Shown: positions 32,952-43,224, counted from the first letter of the stretch. The stretch is 64,000 nucleotides of DNA from Streptomyces sp. NBC_01241 (GCF_041435435.1 NZ_CP108494.1:5304501-5368500), one strand, 5' to 3'. The notes: generated by a model from the sequence alone, not told the origin. Made by a program: numbers and translations.

Positions 32952-33020
32952 AGGGGCGGGGGATACGGGGGAACACGGGCCGCTGCTTCGGGGGAGGCGG
33001 CGGAACACGGGGGAATGCTG

Positions 33021-33057
33021 CGGGGCCGGACGGGCCGGGGGGTCCTGTCCGGCCCCG
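33021..33057. terminator. Terminator between sigQ and the uridine-kinase-like gene
   Basis: A perfect 11-bp stem, 33021-33031 with 33047-33057, and a 15-base loop between converging genes. Confidence 0.78.
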
Positions 33058-33101
33058 TCGCCGTGTGGCCCGGTCCCTTCGGCGCCCCGTGTACGCCTCC
33101 G

Positions 33102-33743
33102 CTACGCCGACCCCCGCGCCGCCGGTGCCCGGCGGCAGCGTCCCGCCGCCGCGGCGGCCAGTCGGCCCAGGGCCTCCTCCTTGCCGCACGGATGCGCGCC
33201 CAGTGCCGCCTGCCGTGCCACGATCCGCCGCTCCGCGCGCATCAGCCGCCACCCCCGCCGCAGCAGGAACGGCACCGACTTGCGGCCCTCCCGCAGATCC
33301 CGCAGCAGCCGACGGCGGAAGGTCGTCGTCGGACGGCCGCGCAGGCACAGCGCGTCCGCGAGCACGCCCAGTTCCTGGCACCGCTCGACTATGTCCGCCG
33401 CGAAGATCCCCTCGGCCACGAACAGTGGTGTGCGGTCGATGTGGAGGGCCTCGTGGTCGACGCGGGAGCTCGTGGCGATGTCGTACACCGGGACGCGCGT
33501 CCGCCCCGTGCGGCACAGCTCCGTGATCGCGGCCACCGCCGCGTCGGCGTCCCAGGACTGTGCGGAGTCCCAGTCGATGTCCGTACTTCCGGGAACGAGC
33601 GGCAGCGTGGGGTCGTCGCCCTCCTTGTAGAAGTCGTCCAGGCGCAGCACCGGCAGATCGGTGCGGGCGGCGAGGGAGGACTTGCCGGAGCCGGAGGGGC
33701 CCGCGAGCAGCACGACGCGGGTCAGGAGCGGTTGGGAATTCAC
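33102..33743 (-). CDS. Uridine kinase-like P-loop protein
   Basis: A protein of about 213 residues with Walker A LLAGPSGSGKSSLA at the N-terminus, followed by LRLDDFYKEGDDP and DWDSAQSWD, the nucleoside-binding pattern of uridine kinase. FVAEGIFAADIV and the Arg-rich lid (RRRLLRDLREGRKS) also fit. It would phosphorylate uridine or a related substrate, but the family has uncharacterised members. GTG at 33743 begins just ahead of the P-loop. An in-frame GTG/ATG start at 33812/33809 is possible and has GAGG nearby. Confidence 0.82.
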   Translation of the reverse strand: MNSQPLLTRVVLLAGPSGSGKSSLAARTDLPVLRLDDFYKEGDDPTLPLVPGSTDIDWDSAQSWDADAAVAAITELCRTGRTRVPVYDIATSSRVDHEALHIDRTPLFVAEGIFAADIVERCQELGVLADALCLRGRPTTTFRRRLLRDLREGRKSVPFLLRRGWRLMRAERRIVARQAALGAHPCGKEEALGRLAAAAAGRCRRAPAARGSA

Positions 33744-33873
33744 AGGACACGAGTGTGAGGCATTGACCCGCGCAGGGGATCCCCCGGAGGTCGGGTTGGT
33801 ATCGAGCATCACGCCTCAACTACTCTACGCACTCAAGCGATTACTCGATCGGCTCTGATCAGGTGGGAACTCC

Positions 33874-34290
33874 ATGGCACGTCACGCACTTTCCAGGTCC
33901 CGGCGCCGCACCCTGCTGCGGGCAGGTCTGACCATCACCGCGGTGGGCGCCGCGCTCGGCGCGGGAGGTGCGGCGGCCCAGGCGGCGCCGCTGCCCCTCG
34001 TGCCGACCACGGGCGCCGACACCGGCTTCGGCGACGCGGGTGAGGCGGCCACCGGCGCGGTGACCGGGGGGCTCGGGCACTCGCTCCACAACGGCATCGC
34101 ACCGGTGACGCAGCTGCGGCTGGACCCGCTGGCCGGTACGGGCGCGGACCCGCTGAACAACACGGTGGAGACACAGATCGCCGACTTCAAGCCGCTCTCC
34201 ACGGCCGCCGTCACCGGCCCGGTCACCAGCGGCGGCGGGCTGAAGGACCTGCCGGTGGTGGGGCAGGTCACACAACTGCCGCGCCGCTGA
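33874..34290 (+). CDS. Small secreted protein with twin-Arg-rich signal
   Basis: A 138-residue protein. The N-terminus SRSRRRTLLRAGLTITAVGAALGAG has an RRR run before the hydrophobic core, so Sec or Tat export is possible, with cleavage near AAQAAP. The mature part is Gly/Ala/Thr-rich with LPLVPTTGADTGFGD and ends KDLPVVGQVTQLPRR. No domain is recognised. AGGTGG lies eight bases before the ATG. It resembles the protein at 27731-28048 and may be a paralogue in style rather than sequence. Confidence 0.78.
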   Translation: MARHALSRSRRRTLLRAGLTITAVGAALGAGGAAAQAAPLPLVPTTGADTGFGDAGEAATGAVTGGLGHSLHNGIAPVTQLRLDPLAGTGADPLNNTVETQIADFKPLSTAAVTGPVTSGGGLKDLPVVGQVTQLPRR

Positions 34291-34298
34291 GACGGACG

Positions 34299-34346
34299 CG
34301 GACGCGGCCCGTTCCTCCGGAAATCCGGAGGAACGGGCCGCGTCCG
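34299..34346. terminator. Very strong bidirectional terminator
   Basis: A perfect 23-bp stem, 34299-34321 with 34324-34346, closed by two bases. It lies between the secreted-protein gene and the converging aldehyde dehydrogenase operon. Confidence 0.92.
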
Positions 34347-34403
34347 TGCGGGCGGGCCCGACCGGCCCTCGCACAGGTCAGTGCGAGGAGCCGGTACGAG
34401 GCG

Positions 34404-35294
34404 TCAGTACGAGGACCCCGAGGTGCCGAGCGCGCCCGTCGGGTGCCAGACCGTCTTCGTCTCCAGGAAGGCCGTCATGCGACGGGTGCCCGGGTCGGCC
34501 GACCAGTCGGAGGCGCCGTCGCCCCGGTGAACCCGCTTCAGGTTGTCCGCCGCCGCGATCTCCAGCTCCTTCGCGAGCGCGGCGTCCGCCCCCGTGAGGT
34601 CGATGGCGTTCACGTCTTGGTGGGACGCGAGCGGTGCCGCGATCTCCGCCGTCCTCCCGGACAGGATGTTCACCACGCCGCCCGGCAGGTCGGAGGTGGC
34701 CAGCACCTCGCCCAGGGACAGGGCCGGCAGCGGGGCGTCCGCCGAAGCGATGACGACCGCCGTGTTGCCGGTCGCGATCACCGGGGCGATCACCGAGACC
34801 AGGCCCAGGAACGACGACTCCTGGGGCGCCAGGACCGCGACCACACCGGTCGGTTCGGGCGTGGACAGGTTGAAGAACGGGCCCGCGACCGGGTTCGCCC
34901 CGCCCACGACCTGGCCGATCTTGTCGGTCCAGCCCGCGTACCAGACCCAGCGGTCGATCGCCGCGTCCACCAGGGCCGCGGCCTTGGACTTGGACAGGCC
35001 CTCCGCGTCGGCCACTTCCCGGACGAACTGGTCCCTGCGGCCCTCCAGCATCTCCGCGACGCGGTAGAGGACCTGGCCCCGGTTGTACGCGGTCGCGCCC
35101 GACCAGCCGCCGAACGCCTTGCGCGCGGCCACGACCGCGTCCCGCGCGTCCTTGCGGGAGGACCGGGGGGCGTTCGCCAGCCACTTGCCCTTGGAGTCGG
35201 TCACCTCGTACACCCGGCCGCTCTCGGAGCGGGGGAACTTGCCCCCGACGTACAGCTTGTAGGTCTTGAAGACGCTCAGACGGTTATCGGACAT
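34404..35294 (-). CDS. Truncated aldehyde dehydrogenase-family protein (no catalytic domain)
   Basis: A 296-residue protein, compared with about 480 for normal members. It contains the N-terminal oligomerisation segment and most of the NAD-binding half (YVGGKFPRSESGRVYEV, WYAGWTDKIGQVVGG, GVVAVLAPQESSFLGLVSVIAPVIATGN by position 145-172, GGVVNILSGRT). It stops before the region holding the catalytic Cys and its GQxC motif. The canonical PWNFP motif is PQESS here. Its ATG lies 11 bases inside the full-length dehydrogenase gene, so both are made together. It may be a regulatory or structural partner. Confidence 0.85.
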   Translation of the reverse strand: MSDNRLSVFKTYKLYVGGKFPRSESGRVYEVTDSKGKWLANAPRSSRKDARDAVVAARKAFGGWSGATAYNRGQVLYRVAEMLEGRRDQFVREVADAEGLSKSKAAALVDAAIDRWVWYAGWTDKIGQVVGGANPVAGPFFNLSTPEPTGVVAVLAPQESSFLGLVSVIAPVIATGNTAVVIASADAPLPALSLGEVLATSDLPGGVVNILSGRTAEIAAPLASHQDVNAIDLTGADAALAKELEIAAADNLKRVHRGDGASDWSADPGTRRMTAFLETKTVWHPTGALGTSGSSY

Positions 35295-36750
35295 CGAGGT
35301 ACGCCTCCAGGCCGTGACGGCCGCCTTCGCGGCCGAAGCCCGACTCCTTGTAGCCGCCGAAGGGCGAGGTCGGGTCGAACTTGTTGAACGTGTTGGCCCA
35401 GACGACGCCCGCCCGGAGCTTGTTCGCCACCGCGAGGATGCGGGAGCCCTTCTCCGTCCAGATGCCGGCCGAGAGGCCGTACTGGGTGTTGTTGGCCTTG
35501 GCGACCGCCTCGTCGGGCGTACGGAACGACAGCACCGACAGCACCGGGCCGAAGATCTCGTCGCGGGCGATGGTGTGCGCCTGGGTGACGTTCGTGAACA
35601 GCGTCGGGGCGAACCAGTAGCCGGAGGACGGGAGCTCGCAGGGGGCGGACCAGCGTTCGGCGCCCTCCGCCTCGCCGGTCTCGGCGAGCGCGGTGATCCG
35701 GGCGAGCTGCTCCGCGGAGTTGATCGCGCCGATGTCGGTGTTCTTGTCGAGGGGGTCGCCGAGCCGGAGGGTGGACAGCCGGCGCTTCAGCGCGTCCAGC
35801 ACCTCGTCCTGGATCGACTCCTGCACGAGCAGGCGCGAGCCCGCGCAGCAGACCTGGCCCTGGTTGAAGAAGATGCCGGTGACGATGCCCTCGACGGCCT
35901 GGTCGATGGGGGCGTCGTCGAAGACGATGTTGGCGCCCTTGCCGCCCAGTTCCAGGGTGACCTTCTTGTCCGTGCCCGCGACCTGGCGGGCGATGGCCTT
36001 GCCGACCGCGGTCGAGCCGGTGAAGGCGATCTTGTTCACGTCCGGGTGCTCGACGAGGGCGGCGCCCGCGTCCCCGTACCCGGTGAGGATGTTCACGACA
36101 CCCTTGGGCAGGCCCGCCTGGCGGCAGATGTCCGCGAAGAACAGGGCGGAGAGCGGGGTCGTCTCGGCGGGCTTGAGGACCACCGTGTTGCCGGTGGCGA
36201 GCGCCGGGGCGATCTTCCACGCGAGCATGAGGAGCGGGAAGTTCCACGGAATGATCTGGCCCGCGACGCCGAGGGGGCGCGGGCCCGCGCCGACGTGCCC
36301 TTCTGTCGTCCTGCGGCCGAACCCGGCGTGATCCAGCTTGTCGGCCCAGCCCGCGTAGTAGAAGAAGTGCGCCGCGACCAGCGGGAGGTCCGCGTCGCGG
36401 GTCTCCTTGATCGGCTTGCCGTTGTCGAGGGTTTCGAGAACGGCGAGCTCGCGGCTGCGCTCCTGGATGATCCGGGCGATCCGGAAGAGGTACTTGGCAC
36501 GCTCGGAACCGGGCAGCGCCGACCACTTCTCGAACGCCTTGCGGGCCGCCTGCACAGCCCGGTCGACGTCCGCGGCACCGGCCTGCGCGACCTCGGAGAG
36601 CACCTCCTCGGTGCTCGGCGAGACCGTCTTGAAGACCTTGCCGTCGGCCGCGTCGGTGAACTCACCGTCGATGAACAGGCCGTACGAGGGCGCGATGTCG
36701 ACGACCGCGCGCGACTCGGGCGCGGGTGCGTACTCGAATGCAGATGCCAT
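35284..36750 (-). CDS. Aldehyde dehydrogenase
   Basis: A 488-residue NAD(P)-dependent aldehyde dehydrogenase with all expected motifs: IIPWNFPLLMLAWK, the Rossmann FTGSTAVGKAI, LELGGKGANIV (general-base Glu), and FFNQGQVCCAGSR with the catalytic Cys. Its position directly after deoC (five-base gap) suggests that it oxidises the acetaldehyde released from deoxyribose-5-phosphate. ATG at 36750 gives a normal start, and the long upstream frame overlaps deoC. Confidence 0.93.
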   Translation of the reverse strand: MASAFEYAPAPESRAVVDIAPSYGLFIDGEFTDAADGKVFKTVSPSTEEVLSEVAQAGAADVDRAVQAARKAFEKWSALPGSERAKYLFRIARIIQERSRELAVLETLDNGKPIKETRDADLPLVAAHFFYYAGWADKLDHAGFGRRTTEGHVGAGPRPLGVAGQIIPWNFPLLMLAWKIAPALATGNTVVLKPAETTPLSALFFADICRQAGLPKGVVNILTGYGDAGAALVEHPDVNKIAFTGSTAVGKAIARQVAGTDKKVTLELGGKGANIVFDDAPIDQAVEGIVTGIFFNQGQVCCAGSRLLVQESIQDEVLDALKRRLSTLRLGDPLDKNTDIGAINSAEQLARITALAETGEAEGAERWSAPCELPSSGYWFAPTLFTNVTQAHTIARDEIFGPVLSVLSFRTPDEAVAKANNTQYGLSAGIWTEKGSRILAVANKLRAGVVWANTFNKFDPTSPFGGYKESGFGREGGRHGLEAYLDVR

Positions 36751-36755
36751 GGGGA

Positions 36756-37724
36756 TCAGTCCACCGTCACGTAATCGGGGCCGGAGTAACGGCCGGTGCT
36801 GAGCTTCTGGCGCTGCATCAGCAGATCGTTCAGCAGGCTGGAGGCGCCGAAGCGGAACCAGTGGTTGTCCAGCCAGTCCTCGCCCGCGGTCTCGTTCACC
36901 AGCACCAGGAACTTGATCGCGTCCTTGGAGGTGCGGATACCGCCGGCCGGCTTCACGCCGATCTGTACACCGGTCTGCGCCCGGAAGTCGCGCACGGCCT
37001 CCAGCATCAGCAGGGTGTTCGCCGGGGTGGCGTTCGTCCCGACCTTGCCGGTCGACGTCTTGATGAAGTCCGCACCCGCCAGCATGCCGAGCCAGGAGGC
37101 GCGGCGGATGTTGTCGTACGTGGAGAGTTCGCCGGTCTCGAAGATCACCTTCAGCCGGGCGTCGGGGCCGTCCGCCCGCGCGCACTCGGCCTTCACGGCC
37201 AGGATCTCCTCGTACACCTTGAGGTAGCGGCCGGAGAGGAAGGCGCCCCGGTCGATCACCATGTCGATCTCGTCGGCCCCCACGGCCACGGCGTCGCGGA
37301 CATCCGCGAGCTTGACGTCGAGCGCGGCGCGGCCGGCCGGGAAGGCCGTCGCCACGGACGCCACCTTCACGCCGGAACCGGCCAGCGCGGCAACGGCGGT
37401 CGCCGCCATGTCGGGGTAGACGCAGACCGCGGCGGTGCGCGGGGTCGTGCGGTCGGTCGGGTCGGGATGGACGGCCTTGGCGGCGAGGGCCCGGACCTTG
37501 CCCGGGGTGTCCGCGCCTTCCAGCGTCGTCAGGTCGATCATCGAGATGGCCAGGTCGATCGCGTACGCCTTGGCCGTCGTCTTGATCGAACGGGTTCCGA
37601 GGGACGCGGCGCGCGCTTCGAGGCCGACGGCGTCGACGCCGGGCAGCCCGTGCAGGAAGCGGCGCAGCGCACTGTCGGACGCGGTCGCGTCGGAGAATGC
37701 GGGAGCTGTGGTGGGCATGGTCAC
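36756..37724 (-). CDS. deoC: Deoxyribose-phosphate aldolase
   Basis: A 322-residue aldolase splitting 2-deoxyribose-5-phosphate into acetaldehyde and glyceraldehyde-3-phosphate. The length is that of the larger, eukaryote-like DERA group, not the 220-residue type. The Schiff-base Lys is in FIKTSTGK, preceded by KVIFETGEL, with AVCVYP and EIDMVIDRG also visible. The start is GTG at 37724 (ATG 37718 possible). TATGCT six bases upstream suggests a leaderless message. It is the first gene of a three-gene operon controlled by operator site 5. Confidence 0.95.
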   Translation of the reverse strand: MTMPTTAPAFSDATASDSALRRFLHGLPGVDAVGLEARAASLGTRSIKTTAKAYAIDLAISMIDLTTLEGADTPGKVRALAAKAVHPDPTDRTTPRTAAVCVYPDMAATAVAALAGSGVKVASVATAFPAGRAALDVKLADVRDAVAVGADEIDMVIDRGAFLSGRYLKVYEEILAVKAECARADGPDARLKVIFETGELSTYDNIRRASWLGMLAGADFIKTSTGKVGTNATPANTLLMLEAVRDFRAQTGVQIGVKPAGGIRTSKDAIKFLVLVNETAGEDWLDNHWFRFGASSLLNDLLMQRQKLSTGRYSGPDYVTVD

Positions 37725-37737
37725 CAGGGGAGCATAT

Positions 37738-37749
37738 CTACGCGCGTAG
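37738..37749. promoter_or_regulatory. Nucleoside-regulon palindrome, site 5 (deoC)
   Basis: A perfect CTACGCGCGTAG, 13 bases upstream of the deoC GTG and one base upstream of the -10-like TATGCT (37731-37736, reverse strand). A second palindrome, CCTGTACAGG, lies at 37753-37762. Confidence 0.78.
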
Positions 37750-37842
37750 CGACCTGTACAGGGGGTGGGGTCCTCCGAGCGTCGCACAGTACCGGGGCGG
37801 CCGCCCCGGCGCCCCTTGCGTGCGTCAGGCAGAATCGGTCCC

Positions 37843-38529
37843 ATGACGAGCCCCACACCACCCGCCGAGCCGACCTACGCCGACCGGTCCTTCCGGTCGC
37901 CCGCCGGGATCGTCGGGGGTGTCCTGCTGCTTCTCCTCATCGGCTGGATCGGCGGGGACGCCGTGGTCCGCGGCGGCGGCCGGGCGCCGTGGCTGGCGCT
38001 GGCCGGGCTGCTGACCGTGGTGCCGCTGGTCGCCGCGTTCACGCTGCGGCCCGTCGTGTACGCCAACGACCAGCGCATCCGGATCCGTAACCCGTTCCGG
38101 ACGATCACCGTGCCGTGGACCGAGGCCGCGGTTCTGCGGGCCGGATATTCGAGCGAGCTGCTCACCGAGGACGGCGCCAAGTTCCAGCTGTGGGCGGTGC
38201 CGGTGTCGCTGGGGAAGCGGAAGAAGGCCGCCAGGCGGCAGGCCCGGCAGTCGGCGGACGACCCGTACGGCCGGACGTCCGTGCACGCCGATGTCCGCGA
38301 CAGCCGCTCCCGGATGGCGCCGGCCGACCAGACCATGGCGGACCTCCGCGAGCTGATGGAGCGGGCGAAGGCGGGGGCGGGTGCGGCCGCACAGCCTTCG
38401 GCGTCCTCGGAAACTTCGGCGTCCTCGGCGTCCTCGGAAACTTCGGTTTCGGTGCGCTGGGCGTACGAGTTGATCGCCCCGGCGGTGGTGGGCCTGGTGC
38501 TGCTGGTGGTGCTGCTCGCGACCGGCTGA
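37843..38529 (+). CDS. PH-domain membrane protein
   Basis: A 228-residue protein with two N-terminal membrane helices (about residues 22-40 and 48-65), a bacterial PH-like domain (VVYANDQRIRIRNPFRTITVPW onward, residues 67-110), a basic linker, and a C-terminal helix (LIAPAVVGLVLLVVLLA). The linker before the last helix has a Ser-rich SASSETSASSASSETS-type repeat from DNA repeats near 38395-38450. The function is unknown. It is divergent from deoC. Confidence 0.82.
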   Translation: MTSPTPPAEPTYADRSFRSPAGIVGGVLLLLLIGWIGGDAVVRGGGRAPWLALAGLLTVVPLVAAFTLRPVVYANDQRIRIRNPFRTITVPWTEAAVLRAGYSSELLTEDGAKFQLWAVPVSLGKRKKAARRQARQSADDPYGRTSVHADVRDSRSRMAPADQTMADLRELMERAKAGAGAAAQPSASSETSASSASSETSVSVRWAYELIAPAVVGLVLLVVLLATG

Positions 38530-38699
38530 GACCGGCTGGGACCGGCTGAGGCGGGCCGGAGCGCGCGTACGACGATCGGATGCCGGCCGTACGCACGTGG
38601 GTGGTCGTGGTCCCGGTCGCGAGGCAGCCCCGCCCGCCGGGTCGGCCCGTCGTGGCCGACCGGTAGGTGCACACCTGTACGCCCGTGCCGCTGGTGACC

Positions 38700-38894
38700 G
38701 TCGAAACCGGTTCGAAATGTCGCGGGCGCGCCGCATGCGTACGCCGTCGCCTTCGAGGCCCGCGCGCACGATGGCCCCTTCGAGCCGGAACGCCAGGTGT
38801 TCCGCCGTGGCCCGGGCCCGCTCGTCCTGGCCGGGCAGCAGCTCCTGGAGGGGCAGGCTCTTGACCGCCTCCAGGTGGCGCCCGCCTCGGCCAT
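38700..38894 (-). pseudogene. Frameshifted remnant of a small actinobacterial gene
   Basis: From ATG 38894 the frame gives MAEAG. A shift of one base in GGGCGCC then opens a protein-like stretch, RHLEAVKSLPLQELLPGQDE, continuing through AEHLAFRLEGAIVRAGLEGDG and MRRARDISNRF (to about 38700). After that no coding character or stop is evident. The pattern resembles the small proteins often found beside HTH regulators in Streptomyces. It is called a pseudogene because start and body are in different frames; a sequencing error is possible. Confidence 0.5.
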
Positions 38895-38914
38895 GCCTGC
38901 CTCCCGTGGCTCGT

Positions 38915-38940
38915 CATGAGGCAGACCCGTCTGCCTCATG
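38915..38940. terminator. 12-bp hairpin downstream of the double-HTH regulator
   Basis: CATGAGGCAGAC at 38915-38926 pairs perfectly with 38929-38940, leaving two bases. It lies 34 bases after the regulator stop. It may end that transcript or mark the boundary of the decayed gene. Confidence 0.6.
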
Positions 38941-38973
38941 CGTTCCCGGTGCATGCCTCGTGCGGACGCGGTC

Positions 38974-39651
38974 CTAGTTCTCCGGGAGCCGCGCCCAGAA
39001 GTGGTTGACGATGTCGTCGATGTAGCGTCGCCCGTTTTCGCCGGAGGCCGTGGTGCCGCCGGCCCGGCTGAGGGTGGCGGCCATGAGGGCCTGGTACTCC
39101 TGATGCATGTCGCGCAGGGGGTCCTGCAGGTCGCGGCGGTCCGTGGAGACGAGGCGGGCGATGGCGCGGATGTGGGCCTGCCAGCGGGTGGAGACGGCTT
39201 CGGTGAGGAGGCGGGCGAGTTCGTCCTCCAGGCCGGTGATGGCGATGAAGTCGCGTGGGGGGAGGTTGAGGAGGGCGCCGAGTTTGGCGGACTGCCGTTT
39301 GTCGCCGGTCCATTGGCCGGTTGTTTCCATGTGGTGGTAGGCGTCGAGGTCGACGCCGGTGGCACGGGCGACGTCCTCGGCGGCCAGTCTGCGGGCGAGG
39401 CGGTGTTCCCGCAGGGTGCGGGGAGCGCCCATGAGTTCGCGGGGATTGCACCACAGGGCACCGGCCAGCGCGGTGAGTTCGCTGGCGGTGGGCAGTGCGG
39501 TGCCGCGTTCCCACGCGGTGATGTGGTCGGGGGTGATGTGGGCCGTGCCGTAGGAGGCGCGCATGCCGTAAGCGACGTGGCCGGGGGCCATCCCGAGTTT
39601 CTCGCGCAGGATGCGGGCGGCGCGCGCGTTGAAGGGGAGCGGTGGATGCAC
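38974..39651 (-). CDS. Helix-turn-helix transcriptional regulator with two HTH segments
   Basis: A protein of about 225 residues with two XRE-like HTH blocks: residues 10-60 (ITPDHITAWERGTALPTASE) and 65-115 (ARRLAAEDVARATGVDLDAY, ETTGQWTG). A helical C-terminus ends IVNHFWARLPEN. Such double-XRE regulators are frequent in Streptomyces next to small partner proteins, and the remnant at 38700-38894 may be the lost partner. GTG at 39651 is chosen. TACTCT six bases upstream fits a leaderless message. The extended frame to 40146 crosses the purine permease start. Confidence 0.8.
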   Translation of the reverse strand: MHPPLPFNARAARILREKLGMAPGHVAYGMRASYGTAHITPDHITAWERGTALPTASELTALAGALWCNPRELMGAPRTLREHRLARRLAAEDVARATGVDLDAYHHMETTGQWTGDKRQSAKLGALLNLPPRDFIAITGLEDELARLLTEAVSTRWQAHIRAIARLVSTDRRDLQDPLRDMHQEYQALMAATLSRAGGTTASGENGRRYIDDIVNHFWARLPEN

Positions 39652-39927
39652 GGACCGAGAGTAAGGAGTCACCCGGGGTGAACTCCATGGCCGCTGTCGC
39701 CCGCATCCCGGTTTGGCTGGATAGGTCGTCGGTGATTTTGGAGGAACCGACAGGGGTGGTGTCGGAAGGTCAACTGACGGATATCGCAAAGCGATTGAGA
39801 TTACGTTCCTGCCGCGTATGATCCGCTCGCAAGGCGCCCGTATGTGTGTTCGTACAACCGACTGACACACGCTTCCGGCGCCACTGCCATGTTTTCCCTC
39901 GCACTTGCAGGTCCAGGAGACACAGTC

Positions 39928-41373
<1,446 letters not shown>

Positions 41374-41399
41374 CCGGTGCGGTCCACCCGAAACGGAGC

Positions 41400-41473
41400 G
41401 GGGGACGGCCCGGGACGATCAGCGACGGAGCGTGTGAACACACCGCGCCCGCCTGATCGCCCGGACGTCCCCC
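41400..41473 (+). terminator. Imperfect long hairpin after the purine permease
   Basis: GGGGGACG at 41400-41407 pairs with CGTCCCCC at 41466-41473, and inner segments continue the pairing (CCGGG/CCCGG and CGATCAG/CTGATCG). A small GTGTG-AA-CACAC hairpin lies in the loop. Confidence 0.6.
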
Positions 41474-41566
41474 GTCGGCCGGGGCGTGGCTGTGGCCCGA
41501 CACCGGCTACACGTATCTGATGCGTACCTGATGGGTACCTGCAGCATGAGTGATGCGTACCCGAAG

Positions 41567-41583
41567 CCGGTCGCCGCGACCGG
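41567..41583 (-). terminator. Short hairpin abutting the phosphohexomutase stop
   Basis: A 7-bp stem CCGGTCG-CCG-CGACCGG, immediately after the reverse-strand stop at 41584. Direct repeats TGATGCGTACC lie just beyond it (41519 and 41551). Confidence 0.5.
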
Positions 41584-43224
41584 TCAGATACCGGCCGCCG
41601 CCGCCAGGTCCCGCTTGATCCCGGCGAGCAGCTCCGCACCCCGCGCACGGGCCGCGGGCAGCTCGTCCGTCGAGGCGACCGGCACCACGACCTCCAGGTA
41701 GCACTTGAGCTTCGGCTCGGTGCCGCTCGGGCGGACGATCACGCGGGCGCCCCGGAGGTGGTAGCGCAGCCCGTCGGTGGGCGGCAGTTGCGCGGCGCCC
41801 CGCGCGAGGTCCTCGGCCGAGGTGACGGGGAGGCCGGCGAGCGCGGTCGGGGGCTGCTCGCGCAGCCGGCGCATGGCGTCCGCGATGACGGAGAGGTCCT
41901 CCACCCGGACCGACAGCTGATCGGTGGCGTGCAGCCCGTGGTCTACCGCGATGTCGTCGAGGAGGTCAAGGAGCGTACGCCCCCGCTCCTTGAGCACGGA
42001 GGCGAGTTCGGCGACGAGCAGCGCGGCCGTGATGCCGTCCTTGTCGCGTACGCCGTCCGGGTCGACGCAGTAACCGAGCGCCTCCTCGTACCCGTACCGC
42101 AGGCCGTCCACGCGGGCGATCCACTTGAAGCCGGTCAGCGTTTCCTCGTAGCCGAGGCCCGCCTTCTCGGCGATCCGGCCGAGCAGCGAGGACGACACGA
42201 TCGACTCGGCGAAGACACCGGCCGCGCCCCGGTCCACCAGATGGGCGGCGAGCAGCGCCCCGACCTCGTCGCCGCGCAGCATCCGCCAGCCGCCGTCGGC
42301 GGCCGGGTCCGGGACAGCGACGGCGCACCGGTCGGCGTCCGGGTCGTTGGCGATGACGAGGTCGCAGTCGGAACGGCGTGCGGTGGCGAACGCGAGATCC
42401 ATCGCGCCGGGCTCTTCCGGATTGGGGAAGGCGACGGTGGGGAACGCCGGGTCGGGCTCGGCCTGTTCGGCGACGAGCACCGGGGCGGGGAACCCGGCGC
42501 GGTCGAAGGCGGCGGTGAGCACGGACGTACCGACGCCGTGCATCGCGGTGTACACGACCCGGGCGGTGCGCGGTGATCCGGCGGCGAGCACGGCGTCGGT
42601 ACGGGCCAGGTAGGCGGCCAGGACCTCGTCGCCGAGGATCTCCCAGCCGTCGTCGGGGCGGGCCACGCCGTCGAGCGGGCCGACCGCGGCGATCGCGGCG
42701 GCGATCTCGCCGTCCGCCGGGGGGACGATCTGCGAGCCGTCACCGAGGTAGACCTTGTACCCGTTGTCGCGCGGCGGGTTGTGACTGGCCGTCACCTCGA
42801 TGCCCGCGACGGCGCCCAGGTGCCGGATCGCGTACGCCAGCACGGGCGTGGGCAGCGGGCGGGGGAGCACCGCCGCGCGCAGGCCCGCGCCGGTCATCAC
42901 GGCCGCGGTGTCGTGGGCGAAGTCGGCGGACTTGTAACGGGCGTCGTACCCGATGACGACGAGCCCGCCGGTGTGTCCCCGGTCCCCGAGATACGCGGCG
43001 AGTCCGGCCGCGGCGCGGATCACGACGGCGCGGTTCATCCGCATCGGCCCGGCCCCCAGCTCACCGCGGAGCCCGGCCGTGCCGAACTGGAGCGTGCCCG
43101 CGAACCGTGCGGCGAGCTCATCGAGGTCCTCGGCGTCGATGAGCGCGGCGAGCTCGTCACGGGTCTCGGGGTCGGGATCCTCCGCGAGCCATGTCCTGGC
43201 CTGCGCGATGAGCTCCTGCTGCAC
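41584..43224 (-). CDS. Phosphohexomutase (phosphomannomutase/phosphoglucomutase family)
   Basis: A 546-residue alpha-D-phosphohexomutase that moves phosphate between C1 and C6 of a hexose; phosphopentomutase-like activity is also known in the family. The phospho-Ser loop is EVTASHNPPRDNGYKVY, the metal loop DPDADRCAV, the sugar loop GYEEALGYC, and the phosphate-binding loop RPSGTEPKLKCYLE. The start is GTG with AAAGG upstream. Its position next to purine nucleoside phosphorylase suggests conversion of ribose-1-phosphate to ribose-5-phosphate, which is inference. Confidence 0.9.
   Translation of the reverse strand: MQQELIAQARTWLAEDPDPETRDELAALIDAEDLDELAARFAGTLQFGTAGLRGELGAGPMRMNRAVVIRAAAGLAAYLGDRGHTGGLVVIGYDARYKSADFAHDTAAVMTGAGLRAAVLPRPLPTPVLAYAIRHLGAVAGIEVTASHNPPRDNGYKVYLGDGSQIVPPADGEIAAAIAAVGPLDGVARPDDGWEILGDEVLAAYLARTDAVLAAGSPRTARVVYTAMHGVGTSVLTAAFDRAGFPAPVLVAEQAEPDPAFPTVAFPNPEEPGAMDLAFATARRSDCDLVIANDPDADRCAVAVPDPAADGGWRMLRGDEVGALLAAHLVDRGAAGVFAESIVSSSLLGRIAEKAGLGYEETLTGFKWIARVDGLRYGYEEALGYCVDPDGVRDKDGITAALLVAELASVLKERGRTLLDLLDDIAVDHGLHATDQLSVRVEDLSVIADAMRRLREQPPTALAGLPVTSAEDLARGAAQLPPTDGLRYHLRGARVIVRPSGTEPKLKCYLEVVVPVASTDELPAARARGAELLAGIKRDLAAAAGI

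Noticed and set aside
33824..33835. CTCTACGCACTC as a possible seventh nucleoside operator near the uridine-kinase-like gene
   Set aside because: Only the left half fits; the right half lacks GCGTAG, so it is not counted.
37875..39461. Long reverse-strand frame spanning the PH-domain gene and the regulator
   Set aside because: It crosses two better-supported genes and encodes Thr/Pro/Arg-rich shadow sequence; only the short segment near 38700-38894 in another frame looked protein-like.
39652..39927. Possible purine riboswitch before the NCS2 permease
   Set aside because: No conserved purine-aptamer core or matching stems could be recognised by eye, and such riboswitches are not usual in Streptomyces.
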